In this document: piece after piece, positions 35,847-45,505 of the stretch
How positions within the stretch are numbered: the stretch's first letter is position 1
Layout: each line of letters starts with the position of its first letter
Source: Mucilaginibacter sp. 44-25
GTDB lineage: Bacteria; Bacteroidota; Bacteroidia; Sphingobacteriales; Sphingobacteriaceae
Direction of reading: 5' to 3'
NCBI GenBank assembly: GCA_001898335.1
Contig: MKTS01000013.1
Location: 248,001 to 312,000 of the forward strand
DNA length: 64,000 nucleotides
Made by a program: the position numbers and the translations under genes
The notes under the pieces: model-generated
Told to the model about the DNA's origin: nothing
Seen by the model: the letters and a program-made list of their open reading frames with translations, nothing else
Database searches by the model: none

Positions 35847-37061
35847 ATGAAACCCAGGTATTTGGTTATGTGCGCCGCCTTTTTGCTGCCTGTACTGCTT
35901 GCGGCATCGCAATGCACCACTAACAATATCAAAACCGACCCACGGGGGGCCACTTACACTGGCGCCAAAACATGCATCAGCTGCCATAAGAAAATAGAGA
36001 AAGACTACATACATACCGCGCATTACCAATCATCTGCATTCGCTACAGCAAGTACGGTGCATGGCATATTTTCCGGCGATAAAAGCGAGATGAGTTACAA
36101 CAGCCACTCGAAGGTAAAAATGCTAAAGACCGATAGTGGAATGTACCAGGTGAACTATATTAACGGGCAGGAAACTCAAAAAGCCCGTATGGACCTGGTA
36201 ATGGGCGGTGTAAAAGGCGAAACCTATCTCTACTGGAAAGAAAATGAGTTGTTTCAATTACCTGTATCATTTGATTACGCGCAAAATAAATGGATAGTAA
36301 GCCCGGGTTATGATACCGTTATGGCCAGTTATGACCGCGCCGTTAATGTGCGCTGTTTGGAGTGCCACACTACTTACGCGGTAACGGAACCAGGAAAATT
36401 ACCCAGTTTTGGAGGTGAGGTAATCGGGTTTAATCAATCATCAATGATCTTGCGGATCGATTGCGAACGCTGCCACGGCCCCGGAAGGGAACACGCCGAA
36501 TACCAGTTATCGCACCCGCAGGAAAAGATCAGCCGTTACATCACCGACATCAGCAAACTTACCCGCACACAGCAAACCGATCTGTGCGGCACCTGCCACT
36601 CGGGTACACAAACGGATAACAAACAATCGATATTTAATTTTAAGCCGGGCGACAAATTAACCGATTACAAAACCCGCGCTGCCGATGCCGGCCCGCCGGA
36701 TCTGGACCATATTGACGTACACGGCAATCAGCTGGAGATGCTCAAGACCAGCCGATGCTTTACTGCCAGTAAAATGAGCTGTTCAAGCTGCCATGCACCG
36801 CATACTAATCAGCATAAACAGACTGAAATATTCGCGGCGCGATGCGGCACCTGCCACAAAGCAACCAACCATAACCTTTGCAAGCTAACCGGCCAGGTAA
36901 GCGAGGCAGTAATTAAAGCAAAATGCGTTGACTGCCATATGCCACAGCTACCATCAAAAGCCATTATTAATGAACAGCACCCGGTATTGATACGCACTCA
37001 CCATATTGCCGTTTACCCTGATAAAGCAAAGCAGATACTCGCCTATTTGAAAAAACTATAA
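35847..37061 (+). CDS. multihaem cytochrome c family protein (seven CXXCH sites)
   Basis: This 404-residue exported protein carries seven CXXCH haem-attachment motifs (CISCH at 43-47, then CLECH, CERCH, CGTCH, CSSCH, CGTCH and CVDCH) together with several additional His residues that could be distal ligands. The N-terminus is a signal peptide with Cys23 after LAASQ; the residue before the Cys is Gln, so a lipoprotein is possible but not canonical. It resembles cytochrome c554-like electron carriers in the periplasm or outer membrane. It converges tail-to-tail, without a gap, on the FG-GAP cytochrome gene. Confidence 0.88.
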   Translation: MKPRYLVMCAAFLLPVLLAASQCTTNNIKTDPRGATYTGAKTCISCHKKIEKDYIHTAHYQSSAFATASTVHGIFSGDKSEMSYNSHSKVKMLKTDSGMYQVNYINGQETQKARMDLVMGGVKGETYLYWKENELFQLPVSFDYAQNKWIVSPGYDTVMASYDRAVNVRCLECHTTYAVTEPGKLPSFGGEVIGFNQSSMILRIDCERCHGPGREHAEYQLSHPQEKISRYITDISKLTRTQQTDLCGTCHSGTQTDNKQSIFNFKPGDKLTDYKTRAADAGPPDLDHIDVHGNQLEMLKTSRCFTASKMSCSSCHAPHTNQHKQTEIFAARCGTCHKATNHNLCKLTGQVSEAVIKAKCVDCHMPQLPSKAIINEQHPVLIRTHHIAVYPDKAKQILAYLKKL

Positions 37062-38609
37062 CTATTTACCGCCCCGGTTATTCTGTAAGATGATAAACGG
37101 CAAATGTTCATCCCAGTTAGGGCGAAAATCGGGCTGGAAAAGGAAGCCGCTGGCATAGTTGCCTAACAAAATATCCGGCTTGCCATCGCTGTTCCAGTCG
37201 GCCACCTGCATGTTCATCCACCTGCCGTACTGGCTTACCGGGATAGCGTGGGGTACAAACTGCATGGGCTTCACCTGCTCAAAGTAAATACATTCTTCGG
37301 CGGGGTTATTTTTCATGTCGGCAAAAAAGGCTGTAGTGGCAATGTCCAGATCGCCATCGGCATCAAAATCAGCCGATATGGCTTTTGTCGCGCCATTGAT
37401 CGGGTAAAACCATTGCTGTTTGAAATTGAAATTGCCGGTATTTTTGTAGATATACAACCCGTGGTATGGCTTTAATATTCTCGAGTCGTGATAATTATAG
37501 CCGCAGGTATAGATCAGTTCAGGGTTACCATCGTGGTCCATATCACTCAGCTGGAAACTGGTTGAACCATATACCGGCGGAAATTGCAGCAGTTCCTTCG
37601 TAACAAAACCGCCTTTTTTATCATTGATATACATGGCCAGGCCTTCATTCCCGGTACCGAAGAGTACCATCAAGTCGGTCCAACCATCCTTATTAAAGTC
37701 CTGCGCCAGTGCCTGCACGGCTCCAGGCCTGTCGGTGATCACATCCTTTTTTAATACCGACTGTTTATCGCCTATTTTATACAGGTATACCCCTCCTTTG
37801 GTATATCCCTGCCCGCAAACCACCATTTCGTCGCGGCCGTCTTTATCAAAATCAGCCTTGAGTATCTGTATCGGCCTTGGCAGGTCGCCGGCCAAGTCCT
37901 TTACATTGCCGGTACCGGGGTTAACCGCTACTATCCTGCCGCTTGGGTAGTCAACCGCGTCGATACGCCCTATGCATGATAGCAATATGTTTCCGGTGCC
38001 TTTCTGTTTATCAAACTGCGCGTCAACAGCGGCAGATGGTAATATGGCTACTTGTTTACCGTTTAAATCTTTATCCCAGGCGGTTAGTTCTGTAGTCACC
38101 AGGTCGCTGGTATATATTTTACCGTTATCGGTATCAGCAGCCACCATGGTAGTAAAACTTACATTGGTTACCGGCTGCGGTTTCTTTAAACCAAACACCG
38201 CCCAATCCTTTTGCAGGGCAACAGGCGCTTTAGCTGGCTTCAGTTCAACAGGCGCTACTTTGTTGTAATAATTGACAATGGCCTGCCAGTTAACAATAGA
38301 TATACCGCCGGTATCCCCGGGCTTTTTATAAAAATCGCTGCCGTAAGTGGATATCTTTAAATAATGCGCCATAGAGGGCAGCGTGTGCATGCGCCACACA
38401 TCACGGGTGAGCATATCGGGCGCGGTTTCGGCATGGCAGCCGGTGCAGTATTGTTTTACCAGGTGTTTGCCATCGGCAATGGTATCGCCGGTGAGGTGGT
38501 AATCATCCGCTCCTTTGTGCCGGCAACCATCCAGCGAAGCGGTAACCAATACCAGCACTGCTGATGATAACAGGCAAAAAATGCCATAAAATTTACGGTT
38601 TACTTTCAT
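37062..38609 (-). CDS. FG-GAP/VCBS-repeat lipoprotein with one c-type haem site
   Basis: The ATG at 38609 gives 515 residues with a lipoprotein signal (Cys29 in LDGC); the longer frame starts with TTG. A CTGCH haem-binding motif is at 55-59 followed by a short cytochrome-like domain to about 130. The remaining part is a beta-propeller of FG-GAP repeats with calcium-binding-like DxDxDG motifs (DFDKDGRDE, DFNKDGWTD, DMDHDGNPE, DFDADGDLD, DWNSDGKPD). It is likely an outer-membrane-anchored electron carrier and sugar- or ligand-binding scaffold. It lies 2 bp after the PAP2 gene and is cotranscribed with it. Confidence 0.85.
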   Translation of the reverse strand: MKVNRKFYGIFCLLSSAVLVLVTASLDGCRHKGADDYHLTGDTIADGKHLVKQYCTGCHAETAPDMLTRDVWRMHTLPSMAHYLKISTYGSDFYKKPGDTGGISIVNWQAIVNYYNKVAPVELKPAKAPVALQKDWAVFGLKKPQPVTNVSFTTMVAADTDNGKIYTSDLVTTELTAWDKDLNGKQVAILPSAAVDAQFDKQKGTGNILLSCIGRIDAVDYPSGRIVAVNPGTGNVKDLAGDLPRPIQILKADFDKDGRDEMVVCGQGYTKGGVYLYKIGDKQSVLKKDVITDRPGAVQALAQDFNKDGWTDLMVLFGTGNEGLAMYINDKKGGFVTKELLQFPPVYGSTSFQLSDMDHDGNPELIYTCGYNYHDSRILKPYHGLYIYKNTGNFNFKQQWFYPINGATKAISADFDADGDLDIATTAFFADMKNNPAEECIYFEQVKPMQFVPHAIPVSQYGRWMNMQVADWNSDGKPDILLGNYASGFLFQPDFRPNWDEHLPFIILQNNRGGK

Positions 38610-38626
38610 GCTGATAAGTCCCAATT

Positions 38627-39952
38627 TTAATTCTCAAGCTTTAGATTGTTCCAGATGTACTCGCCTATCTCGCGTCCCTGTTTAGCGGCTGCATCAACAC
38701 TTACCCGGTAATGTATACCACCATAAAACCGGCTGATGGAGGTTTCATCAGATGCCTGCAAAAACGATTTAAAATGCCGCTGCATGCCTATGTAACGCAG
38801 GTCGCTGGTGTCCTGAAAATCAAAGTTATCGCCAAACATATGGGTAAGCACCACAGCGGAGGCAGCGCTGATGTCGCTATGCCCGCTGGGGTATTCGGGG
38901 AATGGCGGCGTTTGCAGCATAGGCTGCCATTTAGGGTCTATCTTTTCATTGATCACCGTAATAGGCCTGATGTACTCGGTTACATACTTTACCTGCCAGC
39001 CGCAAATAAAGGCATCATACAGGGCAATGGCCGTCATCGCGTAGGCCTGCGCGGTTTTAACAGCATCGGCTTTGGCTTTTTTACAGGCGATGGCCGTAAT
39101 ACCTATCCAATGGCCGCCGGGTGTAATTTTCTTGTTTACAAACATCATGTGCCCGTTATGCTGTATCACAAACGGGTTATCGTCCCAAAACTTGGCTATC
39201 TCTATCTGCTCGGGTGTATTCTTTTTGCTCTGCTCATATACTTCTACGTTTTGCTTGAAGTAGGTACTGTTCTTATCCTCGCTATAAGGCGCAGGCGGCG
39301 GCAGCGGAAAATCTGATGATGATTTTACAACAAAGGTTTCCATAGTACCCCAGCAAAACTCAACGCCGTCCAGGTAGTCGGGCGCGGTTGGGCGCCATTT
39401 ACCATTATCATGGCTACCCAGAAAACGCGGCTTGCCACGTGTTTTGGCATAATTATCAAACTTGGCACGCGAGAGTATGGCCTTGCCTATGGTATCGCCA
39501 AAGGCCATGGAACGGGTATAAGTAGCTTCGTCCAGGTTATCCTTGTACATGGCAAATACCTTATCCTCGTATTTTTTAAGCGTATCAATAGAAAAAGTAA
39601 CCTTGTGTGCAACGGTAAAAAACGCTTTTGTAGCGGCAAGGGCATAACTGTAGTTTTGCCCTTTTTGCGGTAGCGGCATGGGTTTAAAACCTTTTAACTG
39701 GTTAGCGATAGAATTATAGCGCGGGTTTTGAAAGCGCATAGCTTCATATGCCGCCAGCGTAGTATAGCCGTATATACGGCTGGCCACCGGAGGGCTAAAC
39801 GCGTCGTAAATGATTACCTGGGTAAGCCTGTCAACATTCTCGTGTAAAACATCGGTGTCTTTAAGGAGCTTGGTTTGGGGCTTGTTATGGCAGCCGGCAG
39901 CCAGCATACCAGCAACAACAAAAGCGGCTGTTATAAACCTAAGGTATCTCAT
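38627..39952 (-). CDS. PAP2-superfamily / vanadium-dependent haloperoxidase-type lipoprotein
   Basis: This 441-residue lipoprotein (Cys21 in LAAGC) carries the three motifs of the vanadate/phosphate-binding superfamily in its C-terminal half: EYIRPIT (about 325), PSGH at 355-358 and SRFYGGIHYRVSVDAA from 407. The histidines at 358 and 414 and the arginines fit the oxyanion pocket shared by PAP2 phosphatases and vanadium haloperoxidases. Which activity applies cannot be decided from motifs. It lies 15 bp after the ASPIC protein gene and precedes the haem-bearing FG-GAP gene in one operon-like row. Confidence 0.85.
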   Translation of the reverse strand: MRYLRFITAAFVVAGMLAAGCHNKPQTKLLKDTDVLHENVDRLTQVIIYDAFSPPVASRIYGYTTLAAYEAMRFQNPRYNSIANQLKGFKPMPLPQKGQNYSYALAATKAFFTVAHKVTFSIDTLKKYEDKVFAMYKDNLDEATYTRSMAFGDTIGKAILSRAKFDNYAKTRGKPRFLGSHDNGKWRPTAPDYLDGVEFCWGTMETFVVKSSSDFPLPPPAPYSEDKNSTYFKQNVEVYEQSKKNTPEQIEIAKFWDDNPFVIQHNGHMMFVNKKITPGGHWIGITAIACKKAKADAVKTAQAYAMTAIALYDAFICGWQVKYVTEYIRPITVINEKIDPKWQPMLQTPPFPEYPSGHSDISAASAVVLTHMFGDNFDFQDTSDLRYIGMQRHFKSFLQASDETSISRFYGGIHYRVSVDAAAKQGREIGEYIWNNLKLEN

Positions 39953-39967
39953 GATCAGCAGTAAAAA

Positions 39968-42900
39968 TTAATTTAAGGGAATATTTCTGGTTTGGCCCGT
40001 ACTATTGGTTACTGTTACCGAAGCCATTGTTTGGTCAATATTAAAAAATCTGCCCGACTGTGACAAGAACGAACCGCCATTATAAAATTCAAGCCGGGTT
40101 GTTTTGCCATTTTTGTACCGGATGCTGGCATACATATCCATAGGCGATAGCGGCACCATGCCAACTTTCCTTTTCAGCTCAAACACTTTTAGCGGGCCTT
40201 TATGCTGGCTGGCGGCTAACAGATATTTATCGCCCGCACCACGCAGTTTCACCAGCCCCTTGCCATCGCCGGGGATGTAAATGCCACTTTGCAAAATACT
40301 AAGCGGTTTAAAGTTACCCTTGCCATCGCCTTTTAATACCAGCCCGTTAAAGGCATCGTATCGGCCCGTGCTTACATCGGTACCGTAATCATTACCGTTC
40401 AGTACCGCGTCGAGATTACCATCGCCGTCAACATCATCAATGATAATACCTGAAAGCTGTGATAGCTGCGCCTCAATGGGTAAAGGGATGAGGGTAAATT
40501 TGCCGTTACCATCGTTACGCATGTAGCACGATTTGAGGTTGGTGGCTTTTAGCCTGATAGCCCCCTTACGCATCTCCGGCGTAATTACGCTATCCATGGT
40601 AGCTACCGCGAACGACTTATAATTCTGGAACTTGATACGCATGCTGATCATCTGTTTCACAATATCATCACGCGTGTGCGCCGGAAACTCTTTCATATCG
40701 CCATTTCGGTCCTTTAAAAACAGCGAAGGGAAGGCGTCATAACTTTCGTTGTTATCAAAATCCTTTGCGGTTATGTACATGGGGTATTTTTCGCTGGCCT
40801 GGTAAAAAGTGTTAAGGCCAGTGTTACCAACTATATAGTCAATATCCCCGTCGTGGTCAAAATCGCCGCCGGCAATGGTGTTCCACCAGCCCAGGTCACC
40901 TGCTATTTGGGTATCGGCGGTTGCATCCTTAAATGTGCCGTGGTCGTTTTTCAGGAAAGTAACAGGCATCCACTCGCCGGTGATCACCAGATCGGGCCAG
41001 CCGTCGTTGTTGTAATCGGTAAAAGAGGCGTCGCATACCAACCCCAGGTTAACCAGGCTTTTGGCTACTGTTGGCGTAACATCGGTGAATTTTATCTGTC
41101 CGTTGCGGCTATCGTTCCTTAATATGAAACTCGATACCGGTTTAGGGTAGTTCCAGGGGTTTACCCTGCCGGATACAAACAGATCGAGCTTGCCGTTCTT
41201 ATCATAATCAACCGCCTTTACACATAGCTTGCTGGTAAAGTTGGCCGGCAAAGCGTTGGCTTGCAGAGTAAAGTTTCCTTTACCATCATTAGCGTATACC
41301 CTGTCCTGGTAGCTTTTTGAGCCCGGCTCCTGCTCGTAACCACCACTGGCCGCGTACAGGTCAAGGTCGCCGTCGCCATCGGCATCAAACAGCAGCAAGC
41401 CTTCGTCCTTAAATGCCAGCGAGGTATTAGGCTCATATAAAGCACGCTGGGTAAACTTGCCGTTTGCCTGCTGCAAAAATACCTGCGCGGGATATTTGGA
41501 GGTACCCCCTACTACCATATCGTCAAACCCGTTGCCATCCACATCACCAACGGCAATGGCCGGGGTGTATTCCGAAAACTTATGCGGCAGCAGTTTTTGT
41601 ACATTAAAGTCGATATAATCATCGTCCTGGTTAGTATAGCGGATGCCCACATCATGGGTAACCTCGCTGAAAAGCGCCTGCTTAGCAATACCGCCATTGT
41701 TGAGCGTATATGGCTTTTGCGCATCTTTTTCGCTTACGGTAAGCAGTTGGTTAGTTTTTACATTCCGCAGCACCTGCTCTTTACCATTTTGCCATTTAAT
41801 GACCACCGAATCAACCGTAGTAACATTCCCCAGGCCGAAGTGGGCTATATTTTGTATGGTAGACAAATACCCCCTAAAAGGTGTATTCTCGTATACCTGG
41901 TGTTTTCCTTTTCCGTAATATATATCTGCCCAGGCGCCTATCCCGTCCTTATTTCCGGCGCCGCCTTTAAACTGTATGTGCAGATAATTATTGTCCGCCT
42001 TATCCTTATCGCGGGCGGTATTGCGGTACACAAACGCCTCGTCATCAATGTTATTGATCACCACATCCATGTCGCCGTCGTTGTCCAGATCGGCATAGGC
42101 GCAACCGTTGGAGAAAGAAGGGATATCCATACCCCAGCTTTTGGTAACGTCTTCAAATTGCAATTTGCCATTGTTACGGAACGCGTAATTGGGGATCTTC
42201 ACAATAGGTATCTGGCTCAATACCTGTTTTTTGGACGCCACCGCGAACGACTCGTTCCTGAAGGCGATAAAATCATGGTCGGTAACATCGCGCGGGTAAC
42301 CATTGGTCACTACAATATCCCTGAAACCGTCGTTATCAAAGTCGGTTATCATAGGTCCCCAGCTCCAGTCGGTTTGGGCCACACCACTCATAAAGGCTAT
42401 CTCGCTGAATACCGGCGCGCCGATAGAATCGTTTTGCCCTAACCTCGGCCCCTGGTTAAGCTGTAAAGCATTGTGGTTATATTGGTACTGGTAACCGTAA
42501 TTATCAAAATTCTGATAAAGCTGATAGGAAATACCCGGCATAAACATCTTTTTACGATAGTTATCTTCCGGATCCATATCCAGCTCAAAAACATCCGCGA
42601 GGCCATCATTATTAATGTCCTGCACGTCCTGCCCCATGGCACTGGTGGCAGTATGCTTAAAATACTCCTGCGACCTATCGGTAAAAGTACCGTCGTGGTT
42701 ATTAATGTACAGGATGTTGTTAGGTAAAAAGTCGTTAGTTACGTAAATATCTTTCCAGCCATCGCGGTTAAAGTCGGCTATGCTGGTTGCATGGCCATAG
42801 CCCTCAATGAGTATTCCTGCCTCTTTAGAAACATCTTTAAAAACAGGATGCTTCAGGATGGGGTCATAATCATTACGATAAAGCCGACCGGTGCTACGTG

Positions 42901-43537
42901 CCGAACCATCCTTAATAATAGGCCTGAAAGCGCTGGTATTATCATTTGCCTGCACCTCGTTAATGGTGAGGTACATATCCAGGTCGCCATCGTTATCACA
43001 ATCAAAAAACGACGCCATGGTAGAGTGCGCGTTGATCTGCAATCCATACTCCGCAGCCGACTCTTTAAAATGGGGTACCCCATTTTTATCAGGGCCGGTA
43101 TTAATGTACAGCAGGTTGGTGCGTTTCTTAGGGTCGTTTAATAAAGTATAGCAAACATAAATATCCTTTAGCCCATCGTTGTTAATATCCACAACGGCTA
43201 CGCCACGGCCCCAGCCGCCACTGCCGCCCACACCGGCGGCTTGTGTAACATCGTCAAACTTAAAATCCCCTTTGTTAATGTACAGCTTGTTGGCAACCTG
43301 GTTTCCTACAAAGTAAATATCCTGCAAGCCATCATTATTAAAATCGCCGATGCCTACGCCGCCGCCGTTATAAATATTGAGCTTATCAAGCGGGTTAATG
43401 CTATCATTTTCGGTAACCTCATTATTAAACTTAATGCCTGACTGTGAAGAAGATACGCGCTCAAACAAAGTAGCTTTCCTGCATGAGAAAAATAGCAACG
43501 GAGCAGCCGCGATGAACAGGAATTTAAGGGGTTTCAT
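39968..43537 (-). CDS. giant FG-GAP/VCBS and ASPIC/UnbV-domain lipoprotein
   Basis: The ATG at 43537 gives 1189 residues with a lipoprotein signal (Cys19 in LLFFSC). The frame opens 17 codons earlier, but that ATG lies inside the loop of the susD terminator. About 14 calcium-binding-like DxDxDG motifs (for example DFNNDGLQD, DINNDGLKD, DFDNDGFRD, DADGDGDLD, DVDGDGNLD) form two FG-GAP propellers, with an ASPIC/UnbV domain between them (TPFRGYLSTIQNIAHFGLG onward). It is expected at the outer-membrane surface, following susC and susD on the same strand. Ligand unknown; proteins of this kind recur beside Sus-like transporters in Bacteroidota. Confidence 0.9.
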   Translation of the reverse strand: MKPLKFLFIAAAPLLFFSCRKATLFERVSSSQSGIKFNNEVTENDSINPLDKLNIYNGGGVGIGDFNNDGLQDIYFVGNQVANKLYINKGDFKFDDVTQAAGVGGSGGWGRGVAVVDINNDGLKDIYVCYTLLNDPKKRTNLLYINTGPDKNGVPHFKESAAEYGLQINAHSTMASFFDCDNDGDLDMYLTINEVQANDNTSAFRPIIKDGSARSTGRLYRNDYDPILKHPVFKDVSKEAGILIEGYGHATSIADFNRDGWKDIYVTNDFLPNNILYINNHDGTFTDRSQEYFKHTATSAMGQDVQDINNDGLADVFELDMDPEDNYRKKMFMPGISYQLYQNFDNYGYQYQYNHNALQLNQGPRLGQNDSIGAPVFSEIAFMSGVAQTDWSWGPMITDFDNDGFRDIVVTNGYPRDVTDHDFIAFRNESFAVASKKQVLSQIPIVKIPNYAFRNNGKLQFEDVTKSWGMDIPSFSNGCAYADLDNDGDMDVVINNIDDEAFVYRNTARDKDKADNNYLHIQFKGGAGNKDGIGAWADIYYGKGKHQVYENTPFRGYLSTIQNIAHFGLGNVTTVDSVVIKWQNGKEQVLRNVKTNQLLTVSEKDAQKPYTLNNGGIAKQALFSEVTHDVGIRYTNQDDDYIDFNVQKLLPHKFSEYTPAIAVGDVDGNGFDDMVVGGTSKYPAQVFLQQANGKFTQRALYEPNTSLAFKDEGLLLFDADGDGDLDLYAASGGYEQEPGSKSYQDRVYANDGKGNFTLQANALPANFTSKLCVKAVDYDKNGKLDLFVSGRVNPWNYPKPVSSFILRNDSRNGQIKFTDVTPTVAKSLVNLGLVCDASFTDYNNDGWPDLVITGEWMPVTFLKNDHGTFKDATADTQIAGDLGWWNTIAGGDFDHDGDIDYIVGNTGLNTFYQASEKYPMYITAKDFDNNESYDAFPSLFLKDRNGDMKEFPAHTRDDIVKQMISMRIKFQNYKSFAVATMDSVITPEMRKGAIRLKATNLKSCYMRNDGNGKFTLIPLPIEAQLSQLSGIIIDDVDGDGNLDAVLNGNDYGTDVSTGRYDAFNGLVLKGDGKGNFKPLSILQSGIYIPGDGKGLVKLRGAGDKYLLAASQHKGPLKVFELKRKVGMVPLSPMDMYASIRYKNGKTTRLEFYNGGSFLSQSGRFFNIDQTMASVTVTNSTGQTRNIPLN

Positions 43538-43567
43538 GAACACTATATTAAACAATATTTTAAAAAT

Positions 43568-43601
43568 AAAAGAGGGAAAGACATACATCTTTCCCTCTTT
43601 T
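43568..43601 (-). terminator. Rho-independent terminator after susD
   Basis: A 13-bp perfect stem (AAAAGAGGGAAAG 43568-43580, CTTTCCCTCTTTT 43589-43601) with an 8-nt loop lies 20 bp after the susD stop and 31 bp before the ASPIC protein ATG. It could lower expression of the downstream genes relative to susCD. Confidence 0.9.
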
Positions 43602-43621
43602 TAAAAAATGCAAGCTTTTAA

Positions 43622-45472
43622 TTAATAGCCCGGATTTTGTTTCAAAGTACCTTTCGATAAGTCGATCTGGGTTTGAGGAATAGGGAACAGCTCATTTTTA
43701 TTTGAACCGAATTTCGCTACTTTCATTACCGCAGAGGTAAATTTGTCGCCAAAATCACGAGTATTTTTCAGGAACTTCTCAATCTCTGTGGTCATGATGT
43801 TTCCGGCAGGTCCGCCGTTAACCGCATCCCAACGAGAAAGGTCAAAGAAACGATGGCCTTCCATACCCAATTCCAGCTTACGCTCAAAGTATACCGCTTT
43901 GCGTGCCCATGCCTGGCCATTTGCCAGGAACTGGCCGGTATACAAGCCTACTTTGTAGTTTGCCGCGAATTGAGAGTTATCTACAATTGGTTTGGTAGCG
44001 TCAGGGTTACCTTTATCATCAACACCATAGCCGGTAAGTTTACCTTTAACCCAACCGCTCTGGTCGGCAGCGCGTGCCCTTACCTGGTTCACATAACCTT
44101 CGGCAGCCGGCAGGTCACTGGTTTCAACCGCGCACTCTGCAGCCCAAAGCAATACGTCAGCATAACGGATGGCATTGTAGCTGTTTGAAGTAGCCTGGTT
44201 TGCAGCCCAACCACCGTAGCTATCAGAAGTAGTTGATTGTGCCGCTTTGTAATAAACGTTTTTAATTGGCAGGTACGGACCACCGTTTGGCTGGTCGCGT
44301 GCCCATGCAGCACCCGGGCAAATACCCCAGTCTAAGTATGGGATACCACGGCGACCTACTGACCAGTCTAACCTGGCATCAAGCAGTTCGTTACCCGGAG
44401 TAAACACAGTACCGGCAGGTACACCCTGGTCATTAGTAATATAACCGGTCTGGTAGCTATCGATCAATGGTAAACCATTGGCATCTACTTTAAACGAGTT
44501 AACAAAATCAAATGTAGGCTGGAAGAACCCGCAGCAGCCTGCAGGGCCACCTGATGGGAAGTTCAATACGCTACCAGCGTTACCGTTTAAGCCGTTGGCA
44601 CCATCATGTACTGATGTTTGTACCACAAATACACCCTCAGGGCCGTTTTTGGTTGATGGGTTAAAGTTATCGGCATATTTACCTAAAGCGTATTTAGCGC
44701 CCGATGCGGTTACGCCATTAGCAATTACGTTTTTAAGGATGGTATACGCGTCAGGATATTTGTGAGCAAACATCAGCGTTTTTGCTTCAAAAGCCAGCGC
44801 CGCCCATTTGTTAGCACGGCCAACCTGTGGCTGTGTATTAGGCAGGTCTGCGGCTGCTGCTGCAAAATCGGCCGCTATTTTATCCCATATCGGGCCGCTG
44901 TTAGGTACGTTGTAGTTATTGGCACCGTAGGTGATGGTTTCATCAATATAAGGTACATTTTTCCACAACTTAGCTGCCTCCAGGTGGAAGAAACCACGCA
45001 GGAAACGTGCCTCAGCAATGTATTGCTTTTGCTGATCGGCGGTTACCGAACCATCTTTTACCTGTGGCAATAACCTTAACACGTCATTTGCACGCTGCAC
45101 ACCAGCATAGCAAACACGCCATTTATCATTAAGGTAGTCATTGGCGCCTGTAGCAGAAAATGCTTCCAGGTTTGCCGCTGCCGGCTGGTCGCCCGGGTTA
45201 GAACCCTTGAATGCATCACCGGCCACAACGCTACCATATATCCAGTTATCAGTACCAGTTTCCCATGGGCTACCCGCCTGCCCGTCAAACACCCCGTCAA
45301 CTACGGAGTAAGCACCTATCAACACACCATCAACACCCGCACGGGTTGCAAGCACTTCCGGGATCAGAGCCCCGATAGGCGCCTGGTCCAGGTATTTCTT
45401 ACAAGAGTAAGTCGCTCCAAGCAAAACAAGCGTTGCCGGGATAATGACCTTCAATTTAAAGCTTTTTTTCAT
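43622..45472 (-). CDS. SusD/RagB-type outer-membrane substrate-binding lipoprotein
   Basis: This 616-residue lipoprotein (Cys24 in TYSCKKYLD) is the surface lid of the SusCD importer. The TPR-rich SusD core is visible (ARFLRGFFHLEAAKLW at about 149-164; YNAIRYADVLLWAAECAV near 430-447) and the C-terminal NELFPIPQTQIDLSKGTLKQNPGY ending is typical. It starts 33 bp after the susC stop and ends at a strong terminator. The absence of a PUL-like set of glycosidases right next to it leaves the substrate open. Confidence 0.96.
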   Translation of the reverse strand: MKKSFKLKVIIPATLVLLGATYSCKKYLDQAPIGALIPEVLATRAGVDGVLIGAYSVVDGVFDGQAGSPWETGTDNWIYGSVVAGDAFKGSNPGDQPAAANLEAFSATGANDYLNDKWRVCYAGVQRANDVLRLLPQVKDGSVTADQQKQYIAEARFLRGFFHLEAAKLWKNVPYIDETITYGANNYNVPNSGPIWDKIAADFAAAAADLPNTQPQVGRANKWAALAFEAKTLMFAHKYPDAYTILKNVIANGVTASGAKYALGKYADNFNPSTKNGPEGVFVVQTSVHDGANGLNGNAGSVLNFPSGGPAGCCGFFQPTFDFVNSFKVDANGLPLIDSYQTGYITNDQGVPAGTVFTPGNELLDARLDWSVGRRGIPYLDWGICPGAAWARDQPNGGPYLPIKNVYYKAAQSTTSDSYGGWAANQATSNSYNAIRYADVLLWAAECAVETSDLPAAEGYVNQVRARAADQSGWVKGKLTGYGVDDKGNPDATKPIVDNSQFAANYKVGLYTGQFLANGQAWARKAVYFERKLELGMEGHRFFDLSRWDAVNGGPAGNIMTTEIEKFLKNTRDFGDKFTSAVMKVAKFGSNKNELFPIPQTQIDLSKGTLKQNPGY

Positions 45473-45505
45473 AACTATTATCTTTATATCTTCTGTTAGT
45501 TATTC

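Noticed and set aside
41582..42442. 286-codon open frame on the + strand
   Set aside because: It is antisense to the ASPIC/FG-GAP gene, whose motifs are unmistakable; the translated product looks like a reverse-complement shadow with no domain or signal.
43538..43588. 17-codon N-terminal extension of the ASPIC protein
   Set aside because: Its ATG lies in the loop of the susD terminator and the extension precedes a complete lipoprotein signal.
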